A stretch of DNA of 64,000 nt from Malus domestica. Taxonomy: Eukaryota > Streptophyta > Magnoliopsida > Rosales > Rosaceae. Of the stretch, positions 30,907 to 43,620 are shown piece by piece. The notes under the pieces are model-generated. The model searched no databases and was not told the origin of the DNA. It worked only from the letters and a program-made list of their open reading frames with translations. A program made the position numbers and the translations under genes. Position 1 is the stretch's first letter, and each line of letters begins with the position of its first letter. The stretch spans positions 24,448,501 through 24,512,500 of the forward strand of contig NC_091666.1 of assembly GCF_042453785.1 (NCBI RefSeq), given 5' to 3'.

Positions 30907-33900
30907 CTAAACCTTGTCATGAAGAGTCACCACCAAGTCATGGGCATCATCTAAAAGCTTCCACACATCCAGACGGCCCGCCATGCTATTGCACTCCCTC
31001 ATGATCTCTTCCATGCTGCTGTACTTCTCTATTATAGTCTTCCTTCTTTGTAGCACACAGGCTGCTATTGCATAGAGCAAGAGATCATCAGTAGGAGGGG
31101 CTCTTTGCCTAATCCTTCCCCAAGCAGACTTGGCGATCCCCACCCTGACTGCTGCCTGATCTGCCCACATTACCTCCCAGAGGCAAAGCGTATCCTCAAA
31201 GCTCAACTCTCTCCTGAAGAGAACCACCACCATTCTGTACACAAAAAAGCAATCCTCCGCTTGAAGCTTCTCCAGGTGTTTGTAGAGAGGAACATCTTTG
31301 CACTTTATAATCTTCGAGACAAGGCCAAGTTGCCTCCGGATTCCTGCTTCATCCAGTCGAAAATTATGCCGTGCCTTTTTCATAAAACCCACAAAGCACC
31401 AGAAGGCTTCATGGTCCTCTTCCACCACTGAGATAATAGGACTGAGTAGATCACTCATCCCCTGGCAGTACCCAATCTCAGGATCATACAGAGCATAGGC
31501 TTCCAGGATTCCAACCAGGCGAGAGGCGTGAAAAATCCTGCATGGCTCCAAGTGATCATAATCCTTTAACCCGACACTTTCGGCTAGTCCTCGTGCCTTG
31601 ATCTCTGACACATCAGCCTGTGATGGTGAGTAAATAATCCATTCATCATTTGCACGCACAGCATCAAGGCGGATGATCTTCTGCCATGTGGCAAAATCTT
31701 CTGCTGAGTGGACTTTGGGCTTGTTTTCTATATTGGAGGGAGAAGAGCTCTCCTTAGTCTTGTCATCAACATAATTTTCTTCAGTAACATCAGTGGATAG
31801 TAATGGTCGAGTGATATCAGATTCTTCAGAGGAATCAGAATCAGTTGATTCCGTATAGGCAGCATAGGGATCTTCACAGGTGACTCCACTTTTCCCACCA
31901 TCTGCTTCAAGTGATTCAGAAGTCTGAACAGCTTGATTGCCTACAGGGTTATCCGAATCCTTGGGTAATTGGTTTCCACCCTCAGTTGAAATGGATTTCC
32001 TGGCACTTGTAACATCCCCTTGGTCAAAACAATCTAAAACTTGACTAAAATCCCCACTGCCCTCAGTGCTACTGTTACCAGAAGTTTCCTTCAACTTCAA
32101 GCTCTTATCACTTTGTGTTAAAATTCTCCAGCACTGTCTCCGTAAGTTTTCATATTCTTTTCTGCATTGCAAATGATAAAGAAAGTGTGAACAATGTGAA
32201 GAAGAAAAACATGCACATATACAGAAAATGAGAGAGATATGGAGCCGTGACAAGGAATATGCCGTACAAAATTTATGTACTAATCTCAAATGCATATAAC
32301 ATACAGGAGAAGGGCAAAAAACTAAAAGACAATACCTATTCTGTTTTTTAACAGTCTCTCTTTCTTCCTTGGAACTGTTCACATCGTAGCTGTTGAGAAA
32401 GAGCAAATCAATGTCAAATCAGCCAGTACCAAAATCCACAAGCAAACCTTTTTCAGTACAAAAAAAGGGCGCAAAAGCATTTTATAACTATATATTTCTT
32501 GCGAGACTACAAGGCAACCAAGATGAGGTTCCATATTTCATTATGCCAAACCAGAATCAAAGGTCCAAACTTCGCCTCCAGATGCAAATTAGGCTAGAAA
32601 AATAATGAAAAAGAAAATAGGAAGAAAAATTCCTCAACTCAATTTAACACCATGCACTCAGATGCCAGTTCCCATGTTAATCAAGACTAAAACATCCATA
32701 AAAACAGAACATACAATGCATGGGGGTCCAGGCTTTAATAATTGTTGGAACTTAAAACAAACACATTTAGGTTTTTCATCCCTCCCCATTGTACCAAATC
32801 ATAGCCACCAGGAAAATCACACAGGATGTACATAATGAAACCAAAGAAAAAAATCAAACAAAATGTGTATGTATTCCAAAGCACTCGGAAAACACAGCGC
32901 TAAGGCACACCAGAAAAGACTAAAAGTACATCTGGGTGATGGATGAAAAATTCATCATAATTCATAGCAGACACCTGCAAGGCTCCCCAAACCAAGCATT
33001 CCCCAGGACCAGGCAACCAGTCATCACTTTAACAAGAAGTTCTTAACAAATACAAAACTTGAAGCATTAAAGCAATCGCATAGATATGAAAATACTTACA
33101 CTCCAAGAAGAAACGGCCACACTTCAGCTCGAATACTTGGATCAACACCCTGCATCAGAAAGTAAGTGATTAATATCCAACAGCTGTAAAACATACATCA
33201 AATACAAAGTCAATTAGATGGAAAATAGAAAAATAGGTCTGACAGAAGTCAAGAACATACTCCGCTGCGAACTTTCTTTAAAAACTTGAGACCCCCATCA
33301 GTGAGTTTCCCATCTGGTGTAAATAAACTTTTCCATTGTTTGGGTAGAAGGGCATGTTTTTTTCTCCTACGGGACCAAGGTGATTTAAGACTGCCCCTGA
33401 AGAAAGAGACAAATAAATGTGATCAGACTTCACTGCACGAAGTATAAGTAAAACAAACATAACTAATAATCCAAAGTGGTACACAAAAGACACGAAGATC
33501 TCCAGAAAGAACAATGTGCAATTCACCTATAAAAATAAGGTCCACTACGAAAGGACAGAGAACCATTGCCACCAAAGTAGAGAGAATTTTTGTGGACAGT
33601 GAAAGGTTTATGACTAAACAGGAAACCCATAAAGCACTTTTATTGTAAATCAGAGACAACAGAAGAACTAAACCTCTAAATTTGTGGCAAGAAAAGCCTA
33701 CTCAAACCCGATTTCATTTCCGACATTCCACAACTAATGCGTACTAGTAACGGGACAATTCAATCTAACCCATATAGAAAAGCAAGGAAGCAATAATCAG
33801 AATCTGAATCCTACGGGAGCCGAGTAAGGGAAGACTAGGAATAAGTACTTGAATAGCACAGTTTTCGACACCGAGAATCAATTGGATACTTCTAGATAGA

Positions 33901-34301
33901 GCTCCAGGATTACATCTCAAATTTAAAAAATATTAGAAAACCCCCATCTGAGTGCTTAGAAAATGTGGAATCTCAGCTTTTCTTCCTGTTCATACAATTT
34001 CTAAGTAACCAAGTAGACTTGAAAGGACAAAATTTAAGGGGAAAAAAGGGGGAAGAACAAGAACAGTGAAAACTCACCGATCAGTGGAAACTGGTGTGGA
34101 AGACGAGGAAGCAACGACTAACAAAACCGATCGCAAATGAATCCATGACGACGACGGTGACGGTGAAGATGTGGAATTTGACGACGGTGAAGATGTTGAA
34201 TTTGACGACGGTGAAGATGTGGAATTTGACGGTGGAGGTGGATTAGAAGAAGTGTGACTCCGCCGTAGGGCTTTCATTGGTTGTTTCTGATGCGTAATCA
34301 T
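30907..34301 (-). CDS. TBC-domain Rab GTPase-activating protein (GYP7/RabGAP22-like), five exons
   Basis: Exons in coding order: 34301-34078, 33396-33261, 33149-33100, 32389-32336 and 32161-30907, all GT-AG with matching phases; 572 residues. MKALRRSH at 34277 is an alternative start eight codons in. TBC proteins switch off Rab GTPases at membranes by supplying a catalytic Arg and Gln. Visible are the leading HALLPKQWKSLFTPDGK and DPSIRAEVWPFLLGVYDVNS, an acidic serine-rich insert (about 175-300), the arginine finger IRLDAVR (Arg about 324) and the glutamine finger GYCQGM (Gln about 388), then EAFWCFVGFM and FFVYRMVVVLFRREL. Both fingers are intact, so activity is expected. The N-terminus is a Ser/Pro/Asn repeat (PSSNSTSS copies). 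An alternative first exon may exist at 34430-34659. Confidence 0.9.
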
Positions 34302-34429
34302 CTATGTGTGTTTTTGTCTACCTATCAATATATCTAGTTATTGAAGAATCTAGGGTTTTGCTCTCACAACGAATTAGGGACTTCGATTTCGATTCAGTAA
34401 TTTTTTTGGGAATTTTTGTATTGCTTTAC

Positions 34430-34659
34430 CTACGAGAGTAGACGACTGTGGCGGCCAAGGCGATACCGGCCATGGCCGTGACGGCGACGGCTAAGCCGAC
34501 ATTGGAGGAAGCAGTCCAAGACCAGAAGCCGCTTCCGCCACCGACGCCGCCGCCGAGGTGCCAGCCGCTTCTCCCTCCACCACCACCGCCACCGGCGCCG
34601 GTGCTAGCCTCCGCGAACACGATCCATTTCCAACCATCAGCTCCCCCGCCGAAGAGCAT
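34430..34659 (-). CDS. Candidate alternative first exon (glycine-rich, one membrane segment) of the TBC gene
   Basis: From the ATG at 34659 the frame reads MLFGGGADGWKWIVFAEAST, a Gly-rich tract, then the hydrophobic helix NVGLAVAVTAMAGIALAATVV ended by YSR. The exon ends exactly at CGTAG|GTAAAGC, a strong donor, in phase 2. That is the phase needed to join TBC exon 2 (acceptor at 33396), giving ...VVYSR-R-GSLKSPW. It could instead be a separate 77-residue protein if unspliced (stop TAA right after the donor). A GA-rich leader lies upstream on the same strand. The choice between alternative exon and independent small gene is unresolved. Confidence 0.5.
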
Positions 34660-34759
34660 CAATGAAAAAACTCACCCTCAATTCCAATAAGCCCCTTCTC
34701 CAATCACCCGTCCTCCCGTCGCCTTCAGGCCTAAATCACCATTACCGAACTGAAAACCC

Positions 34760-35060
34760 TCGGCACTCTCTCTCTCTCTCTTTCCTTCTCAAGCTTTCTC
34801 TCTCTAAACTGCCTTTGTTTTTTTCTTTGTTTTTGAGATTTCGCTCTCTTTCCATGAAAGGCATGAATTATAGAAATTTAAAATTAAAAAAAAAATCATA
34901 ATTTATTTTATTTTTTATTTGCGATATTAATATCCATACATCTCTCCCTCTCTTTCTCTACAGTCTCTATCTTGATATGCGAATCTCTTTCTCTCTCCTC
35001 TCTGTAAGTGAGAGAGAGAGAGAGAAGGACTGGAAAAGTAGATCCAAGACTTGGAGGGTC
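34760..35060. other. CT/GA-rich leader-like sequence upstream of the TBC locus
   Basis: CTCTCTCTCTCTTTCC runs (34765-34806), a CTCTTTCTC cluster (34940-34960) and a GAGAGAGAGAGAG run (35009-35023) are typical of plant 5' leaders and promoters. No coding homology is seen in the open frames here. Confidence 0.4.
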
Positions 35061-35366
35061 GGACTCTCGGAGCGCGCTGCAATGGCGGGGAGATTAGTAT
35101 TGGTCCGGCCCAATTTGGCCCAATTTTACTTCGTTAGGCCATCTCTATTGGGGAGGGCCGCTAAAGGTCGCAAAACGAATAAGTGGTTTGATTTGCTCAA
35201 AATTTTTATCTCCCACTGATGGTTAAGCATGGAGTCATTAGAAATTTCTTAGCCTTTTCTAGATTCCAGTTCCTCAATTTCAATAATTGATTTAAATTCA
35301 ACGTCAAGATTTAAAAACATCCAACGATAGTTTAATTAAATTAAGTTAATTAACCAATAAATTTAA

Positions 35367-35520
35367 GGGAACTTTAATGAAAAGCTCTTGATATTGTTCA
35401 CTTTAACGAAAAACCATATTTTTACACTAAACAGTCAATCATGGTACTATTCAATTTACCCTTTATTTTGTCCTTATCGTTAAAACTTAAAGTTTTCAAG
35501 TCATTTTCATTAGTTTTCCT
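35367..35520. mobile_element. 154-bp MULE-type MITE (family II, copy 1)
   Basis: The ends are GGGAACTTTAATGAAAA and, on the other strand, AGGAAAACTAATGAAAA. Exact 9-bp duplications TAAATTTAA flank it (35358-35366, 35521-35529). The interior (TTTTTACACTAAACAGTCAATCATGG, ACTATTCAATTTACCC) matches, reversed, the 154-bp element at 62803-62956. Confidence 0.8.
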
Positions 35521-36507
35521 TAAATTTAAAGTATCAACTTAAAACTAGTAAATTATTGAGGGGGCTATGTTTAGCTTCCGACTGAAAATAGTATATGAGC
35601 ATTGCCTGACATTATTTATTTAAAAATAATATTTTGCAGTGCCATAATTCTATATAGGGCTATGTTTAGCCATTTCGTTAGAAGATGACCTTACGACATC
35701 GGTATGCGAGAAAAATAATAATACAGCCTTATGATGCGTCAGTAAATTGAGCGAATTTAACATTTTGTTCAAGGAGAAACAAATGATGTAGTAGTAAATA
35801 CTATTTTTATCACTTTGATTACTAAAATTTGATAAAAACTTATCAAAATCCTCTTGTTAAAGTGTTAATATATAGATTTCATTTCGATGCAGTGTTGGTC
35901 GCTCGTATTTATAGAGCGGTCGACTCATCAATTATATTCCAGAGCGCTTTTGTACAAATTGTTTTGACCGGCAGCCATTTCATCAACCAACCTCACAGAT
36001 GATGGAACTTTAGAATGTGAATTAAGTATCAAACAATATAATTGAGATATTTCATCGTAGCATGCAGTGGCGGATCTAAGAATCAAAGCTTGAGGGTCTT
36101 AGTGTTAAATACAATTCTTTAAGATAGAAACTGAGCGGGAAGAGCGCAAAAAAAAAGTCTTAGTTTATTTACTAGGGCATTTCGTCGAACACTTAGTGGG
36201 CTTATTATCGTCAAATAATATTGCGCACATGTAAGCATATATAGACATATGCCGATCCAATCTAATGAGTAATATAAAGACAATTTTTCAAATTCTGTCG
36301 ACGCAACCTGTCGAGATATGCCTAATAGAAATTGCATCAAATACTTGATAGGCACGAAAAGAATATGTAATAAACATTTGAAAATTCCTCATAAGACCTT
36401 CACATATATATTTTTCGGACTTCGAATGGTCCTGAAACTATTTTGGTCTCATTGTCCATCCACTAGCATGCCTCTAAAAAGTGATTTACTTCCATAAGCA
36501 TATGCAA

Positions 36508-36719
36508 CGAACATGATCCTCTCCATATCCTTTTGGCGAGGATCCTATAGATCCGTAAATCGTGTCCATTCATCGTACATCGTGCGGTCAATTTTTGTCA
36601 AATACTATTTATGTTTATTTTTAAATAAAAACATTTAAAATGATTTCTGACCGCACGATATACGATAAACAAATAAGATTCATAGATCATCGGGATTCTC
36701 ACAAAAAGGATCGGGAATC
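36508..36719. mobile_element. MULE-type MITE related to the YSL-intron element
   Basis: An inverted-repeat element has arms sharing ATCCTTTTGGCGAGGATCC and ATCCTTTTTGTGAGAATCC and a centre with ATCGTGCGGTCA / TGACCGCACGAT. The 9-bp sequence CATATGCAA occurs at both flanks (36499-36507, 36720-36728). The centre resembles the elements at 12501-12695 and about 50745-50950. Confidence 0.65.
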
Positions 36720-36749
36720 CATATGCAAAAGTTAAAAGACAAGTTGGGA

Positions 36750-39588
36750 TCAATATTATTTATTATTATTATTATTATTGTAATTATAATTAAGTGGGAT
36801 TATATAATATGGAACTAGCTCACATGGCACACAATTTAGAAATTAGAAATAGAAAATGGACGTGGGATTTTAATGATATATTGGTATAAACTTATGAGTG
36901 CACATTTTGTAGAGACAATGGCGAGACAAAAGCACTCAAGTGTCTTAAAAGTATCACATGAATCATGGGATGTCACAATGGAGTTTCCTCATTTATTTTC
37001 GACTTTATTAGACATTGTAATAATAAATATATTAGTTTTTTTTTATCATATAGATTTGAACTGGGGACATATTTTGATATTAGGAAGAAAAGAACAAGTA
37101 TAACAAAAGATGTTTATACACTTTAATATGTACCTTGAATTAGTGTGATGCAAATTTCATTCAATTTGTATCTGGAATTGCGTGTATCGCTTTGGTATTT
37201 GTTACTTTATATGCACAGTAGGGAACTGGTAGAGCTTATAAAATCATTTGTTATTTGATGCCGGTCTTTAACGTGTAATATGTACTTGTAAGCTTAGAAT
37301 CGGCTCAGCTAATTCATACAATCAGTTATTTTAATATCGTGTTTAATTACAAGTTCACTTACCAAACTCTTCTTATGACCTTGGTATTCGTCTTTGCTCT
37401 TTTGTAATGCCAATTGATTACATGTTTCCTTTATAAGTTTATATTATATATATAGTCTTGAAATATTTTCTTTTATGCTTAAACTAATTTAGTAATTTAT
37501 AATTTAATAACACCAGTTGACTGATCCATTTTATATCTCTGGGCAAAGGATAGGCCCGTTTTATTAAAAAAGAAAAAAAAAGGTAGGCCGGTAGGAAAGT
37601 ACACAAACTAATAAGAGAAATTAGTTTTTTAACAAAAAAAATAATTGAAATGATTTTGTAAACAAAAAAATAATAGAATTGTCTGCTTTCCTGTTTGAGT
37701 GGCATTCTCATCATTTTCTATTTTGTGCGATCACAGTTAAACCAAATCAACATTTTATATTAATTTTTTTATAGAGATAATAAGACAAAAAATAATAAGA
37801 ATATAAAATGTTTACGTGACTTAACTGTGACCGCACAAATATGAAGGGATGGAAATGACACCCAAACAAGAGGGCAGACAATCTACCTCCGTTCTATTCA
37901 CATACTCTTTTTTGTTTCTCACACATTCTTTTTATTTTTTGTAATCAAATCGGATGGATTAAAGAAGATCAAATGATAGAAGTTTAACAAGAAATGTGGA
38001 GGGTTCAGTATGATGCCGCGAGTGACCAAGGGTCCAGATTACAATGACCAAACTCATGATCAACTAAAAATTTCTCCCCTGCTTGTAAGTTTTGTGGTGG
38101 GACCCAATTGAACCATCAAGTCTTTTGTTGGGACACACAGACAAGAGATTCTGAGACAACCACCGACTCGCTTTAGGCTTTAAATTAGGCGATTGTTCCA
38201 AGAAGAATATCAGACTGGGTAGATTTTGATCCATTCCCTTTCAACTTTTTTTGCTTTCACTTTTAATCTTTTTATTCATGTGGAGTAGCTTGGACTTGTA
38301 AATAAATAACATAATGCATGGTTGTAATTAAGTAGGGTAACACGATTTTGTAAGTTTGTAATTGAAAAGAGTATCAAAGTGATTTTGATTTTGTGATTGT
38401 GAAGAAGTCAGGTTGGTAAAATGTATTAGTATATGAATAACCGTTTGAAGTATGGAGATGCATTAAGCGTTTCATAAACTATTCAGATTATTATGGCACA
38501 CCAATCACTATAAGCGAGTAGCAAATCGAACTCTTGACTATATACATGTGAAAATAGGGGACTCTGTTGACTCTTGACCATGAACATGTTTGTGAAATAT
38601 GTTATGTGAAATTAAACTGATCCAACAAGTGATTATAAAATTTACTTCATGCGTGACTCGTAACTCGTAAAAATCAAATCATGAACTTGAACATTTAGAT
38701 TTCGAACTGTCACAAGCGTAACTGAATTTATCTTATGCATAAGAAAATATATAAGTGATTACATGTATTCAGAGTCCATTGTAAAATTACGATTGTGCTG
38801 GAGACACTTAACCAAATCCAAAATTTAAGCAAAACATAGGTAGCTAATTTTGAGAAGAAAAAAATGGGAGTAATTGGCCAACAAAATGCTTTGAAAATAT
38901 GATTCTTGTGATTAATCATGATAGTAGGGAAAGTGTAGATTTAAAAAGGATAAAAAGGAGAGATCTTGTGAGACAAGAAAGCACCAAAGTTTGGTGCATG
39001 TGGTGGGAATTTGGTTGATGTTCATAGCCCAAAACTAAAGCCATTGATTCCGAACCCACTATCATCACTCCCTTTTCTTTGGGAAGATTTTACATGTTAG
39101 GTTTCTTGGCGAAAATCTTCTTTTAACTTTTTTTTAGAACCGATAGATTCTTCCTTATCTTCATTTTTCACTAGCATATGCCCCAAACTTTGTGCGTGAA
39201 AATAATTTTTATTTTTATTTTAAAATGAGAACGAGAAAGGGAGAAAAAAGGAATGTGGATTAGAGAGAGAAGTTTTCTTTTTTATATTTTATTGTTCAAA
39301 ATTAGAGGATGTTATGATCACCCTTGAGTGAGGCTTTGAAAAAAAAAAAAAGACGAAATATAGTTTGTGTGAATTTACTTTACTACCCATGATTTTTTTT
39401 TGTGGTAGAATATAAAATTGTCTTTTTACCCTCTTTTGGTTGATAAAGAGGGTTTTAATGTAGTTTAAATTATATGGAATCGATTTTTTATAAAGGAAGA
39501 CGATAAACACACTCTTTTTAACGCTTTACATATTTTGGTTTGACGTTGTTCATTGTTTTTGTTTGATTTATTCTATCCAATAGTCATA
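36750..39588. other. AT-rich spacer, nothing recognised
   Basis: There is a short (TTA)n run at 36756-36780 and several TTTTT/AAAAA tracts. I see no gene or bounded transposon. Confidence 0.5.
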
Positions 39589-39597
39589 AATCAAAAG

Positions 39598-39779
39598 GGA
39601 TTTGGATCCTCTCCTAAGCCAATGGAGAGGATCCTCCTGACCAACCATTGTGGACCATTGGATTTTTATCCAACGACTACAAATAAAGGAGTCCCTTTAA
39701 AGTTATAATAATTATCCAACGGCCCACAATGGTTGGTCAGGAGGATCCTCTCCATTGGCTCATGAGAGGATCCAAATCC
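39598..39779. mobile_element. 182-bp near-perfect inverted-repeat MITE, MULE type
   Basis: Arms of about 75 bp are almost identical: GGATTTGGATCCTCTC, GCCAATGGAGAGGATCC and TCCTGACCAACCATTGTGG. Exact 9-bp duplications AATCAAAAG flank it (39589-39597, 39780-39788). It would fold into a long hairpin if transcribed. Confidence 0.9.
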
Positions 39780-41145
39780 AATCAAAAGAAGTTTGTGAAA
39801 AGTTAAAATGGTGTGTGGAATCATATCTCTGTATAAATAACAAGTCTGATACCTAATATTATTGCTTTATGTGTGGTTTGGTGCAACCCCCCTCCTACAA
39901 GTAAGACAAACCAACATATAGAACTAAATTAAGGCTTATTTTTAGTTACGCCCCTAAACTTAATTTTGATCTCATTTTGCCTACTGTAACTCAAAAGTCA
40001 CAATTTAAAATTTTTAAACTCAAAATTTGTTCCACTTTGACTTGTGGGCTTTCTTTCTTAACAACGTTCATAGATTACGAAAGAACTCGTTAGTGCTTTC
40101 AGTTAAGCATCTAGCTTCTTCAATAAATCCTTCTAGATAATTTTTCAAAAAAAAAACTCTTGAATAATCTTGCTTCTATCAAAATCGCTTTCAAGCATAA
40201 GTGCTTTTTGGGTATGCATTTTCAAGCGGGAACCGAAGGTACGCAGGACAAATTGAGAGGATTGAAGAAACAACCCAAGTATAATGGCATGGCACTTGGA
40301 CCCAGTGTAGGTCCATTAACAACAAAAACCCAAATGCCTTATTGGGTCCATGCAAATAACAAGACAACCCAAAACCCATATTTTAACTCGATCCGCAACC
40401 TTCGGTGCTCTCACTCGCAGAAATTCAGAATCCCTCTTCTCCGCCACCACCACCACATTTTCGCTCCGCCGTCTCAGTTTCCCGCGAAGCCACCCGCCCA
40501 GGAGCAGCCCCAAGTTTACCACTTCACCGTCCGAACTTCTCTTAGGTAATTTCACGCTCACTATCATATTTACTTTCTGTTTTTATATTTACAATTTGAT
40601 GTTCTGAATCCAATTTTACATTTTGTTGCTGATTTAAGGGTTTTTTTTGGTGGTTTTTATGATTTGATTCAGATTAAGATTATATTAAGATAAGAAGAAT
40701 AATATTAATTACTCAGCGGCCATGGCTACTGACTGGGATTGAGATGGGGACTTTGGCTTCTGTGTTAAAATAGTTGGGAAGCTAATTTAAGTTTCAAAAT
40801 TTTGAATTATTGATTTGAATATTTGACGTTGCTTGAATGGAAAGAATGTTTAGGATCAACTCTGGACCTTGATTTTAATTAATCCTCACCTGGGTTTTTA
40901 TTTCCTGAGCTGTTTCGATAATTAAAATGTCCAATTTCTACATATTTATATCATTTTTTGTAAAACTGTTTTCTTGGCACTTGAAAAGATAGCGAAATCG
41001 CAATATTCTGCGAATGAATATCCACCCTTTTGGCTAAGTTAGCTAAAACCTGGGTTATATGTTTTGAATTACATTTAGTGGATTGAATGCGGAATCATTT
41101 CCTTCGTTTGTCTTGGAACTAGGTTTTGCAAGAAGCAGAAGAAGT

Positions 41146-42215
41146 ATGGCTTTGACAAACTTCATACTGACAGTTGCTGGTGTAGGCGCGGTGGTTCTTA
41201 TGCTGAGGAGTGATGTCAGGCAATCAGCTTCCATCTTCAAGCGCAATGTCAAACACATCCGCACCTGGCTTGAGGAAGAATCGCCCAAGTAATCCTCCTC
41301 TCATTCTTTTTTTCGTTTTGTTTTTCTGTAAAATATGTTCACTATGAAATTGTTTGTAAGTGTGCAAGTAGGTACTCAATTAGTCAAAATTTAATTTGGC
41401 AGTTCATTTGAATTCTATTTGTTTCTTGAAACTGGTTCAGCTTAACCCCGTGTCACTCTTAACATGGATAAGCGTCAACGTTCAGCAGATTGCTACACCT
41501 GGATGCTTTATATTCAGATTTTGGATGAAGATTTATGATGTTCTCATGTACCATTCTCGTTTGTTTTGTCTTGATGTTGGAAAAGAGGATGGTTTAGTAA
41601 GTTAGCAAGTAATGGTGTGAAAATTGGCCTCCTGTATGAGAGATGCGTGTTTGGTGGGGGTTTGAGGGGTTTACTTTTGGAAGCCTTAGATGTACTGTGT
41701 TACCGAAATGACTAGGCATCTTTCAAATGATACTATCTCCAATGCCTTTTCTCTCTTATCTTAGCTTTTCAGTATTACCCTTGTCTCGATCTTTTGGTTG
41801 GAGCAGGGCATTAGTTTCTATAATTTGGAATCAGACCTCATATAGAAGGGCAGATCATAAAAGACTTTCATCTATCGTATTACTTGGTTCTATTCTTTGT
41901 GTCCATGGTTTTTAAGATAAACCAAGAATGATTTGTAATCAAACACTGGTGCAGTGTACAAATCATTGTCCAGCCAAACCTGGACAGTGGACATTGATGA
42001 TTGCGTAGGGATATTTTTTAAGTGTGATCTTGAGGACTCGATGAATTGTGATATGCCGTTTTATGTTTATTATCATGGAAATAATGTACTCTGCTTTCAT
42101 ATATTTTTGTTAGTGGTCTTGCATCTTAATACGACTTCATGGATTTTCTCTCAGAATCACCAAGGAACTGGAATCAAAGGTTCCACCAAAGGATATTCCC
42201 AAGGACAAGCACTAG
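41146..42215 (+). CDS. Small conserved plant protein with one N-terminal membrane segment, 67 aa
   Basis: Coding exons are 41146-41288 and 42155-42215, joined in phase 2 (CCC-AA|A). The protein starts MALTNFILTVAGVGAVVLML, a single hydrophobic helix, followed by a basic/amphipathic SIFKRNVKHIRTWLEEE and a Lys/Pro-rich tail ending DIPKDKH. I recognise the MA(L/M)TNFILTV opening as a conserved uncharacterised plant family, with no known function. An upstream exon ending at 40545 (donor TTAG|GTAATTT, acceptor at 41078) is probably leader. Its frame is open through to MALTNF, so an N-terminally extended, possibly organelle-targeted form starting in exon 1 cannot be excluded. Confidence 0.7.
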
Positions 42216-43490
42216 TGTTGATACCGGCTTCTTGTGTTGTTCGCAACAATTGACTGCTCTGTTCTCTCTCTCTTCTAAGGAAAAGTTTATTATGTGATGG
42301 CGTTTCCTTAGGAATAAATCTTGACCTCGATTTTCTGTTCATATCTTATCTTGTTTATCGTAATTGATTTTTGGTCTTTAGATATACATAAGTAACTATT
42401 AACTGCGGAGAAAGCTATAGTTTGTTAATCGGAGGTTTCATGTTCGTATCTGTGTATTTTTGTAGCTAGTAACACTCAAAGTTGCCGCAGTTGTGACTTG
42501 ACCAAGATATTCAGGTACGGAATATCCACTGCGTAAGATCATCGAACCTTGTCAAGTTTTGTGTGGTTCTACTCCAAACTTATACCTAAACTTCAGCACT
42601 GAATGTTACGCCTGGCAAAATTTCACCTATTTTTGCACATCTGATCAAAATTCATTCAAACAAATTGACACCTAAAGGTTTTCTCAACTTCTAGTCACCA
42701 GCAGGAGAAATTCTTCCGTCCGGAACCTGGAAGTGGTAGTCTAATGTACGACGGACATGTGGTCCAGATGCCCAACTAAGACTTTCTCCACCAGCAGATA
42801 TTACCAAAATGAGATGACGTGCGTTATATGGTTGCATTCGATATTATATAAGATCTTATTTCTAGATTGTTTACCGGTACCATATATATGCCGATGACAT
42901 CTCACAAGAGAAAAATACACTAGGTAGATAGGTAGATTCAGAAGTGGCCAATAATTGGTGAAGCGTGTTATATGTTCACTTACTAAGTTGTTTGGGAACG
43001 CGAGTACGATTTTGGCAGCATAAGTTTGGCAAGAAAACATGTACCGTTCGTTGCAGATGGTATAAGAATAGCTTGATGCTGTTCATATAAAAATAATTTT
43101 TTATATGATTATAATTCTAGACGAGATTATATTTAATCTTTTCGGTTGAAGATGACGCAAGATAACTCTTAAAATTTGTTAGGATGTATTCGAGCCGTGA
43201 GGTTTTGACTTTGGTATCCTATAGATCAACTTTTAGATGTAGCTAAGTATAATCATCCAACACGCCAAACCATGTGAAACCGTGGCAGGGTCTTTACCTT
43301 CCCTTTTTAGAAACACTGAATTAATGGTAACCGGTAAGCACACCATGTCTACATGAGCAAAAGCTAACTTTTCTTTACCTAAGTTGCCAGCAATTAACCC
43401 TTCTATTATTTACCAAATTATTTGGACACTTAAAACTGATAAGCTAGCTAGCACTCTCTCTACTACAAGTGAATTCTATTATTATTAGTA
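42216..43490. other. Spacer, nothing recognised
   Basis: It contains the presumed 3' end of the small-protein gene. No bounded repeat or coding homology is seen. Confidence 0.5.
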
Positions 43491-43499
43491 TTTGAAATA

Positions 43500-43620
43500 A
43501 GAAATTGTTATTAGCACTTTAAAAATATCATTCTACACTCCTCATAAGTGTAATTTTCTTTGTAATAATAGAATGTTTGGAGTGCAAAATGAAATTTTTG
43601 GAGTGCTAATAAAAATTCCC
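43500..43620. mobile_element. 121-bp hAT-type MITE
   Basis: Inverted ends AGAAATTGTTATTAGCAC and GGGAATTTTTATTAGCAC (other strand) are flanked by exact 8-bp duplications TTGAAATA (43492-43499, 43621-43628). The element at about 54654-54775 has the same termini. Confidence 0.8.

Noticed and set aside
34448..34690. Proline-rich plus-strand frame
   Set aside because: It is the antisense of the Gly-rich candidate exon, which has a membrane helix and an in-phase donor on the minus strand.
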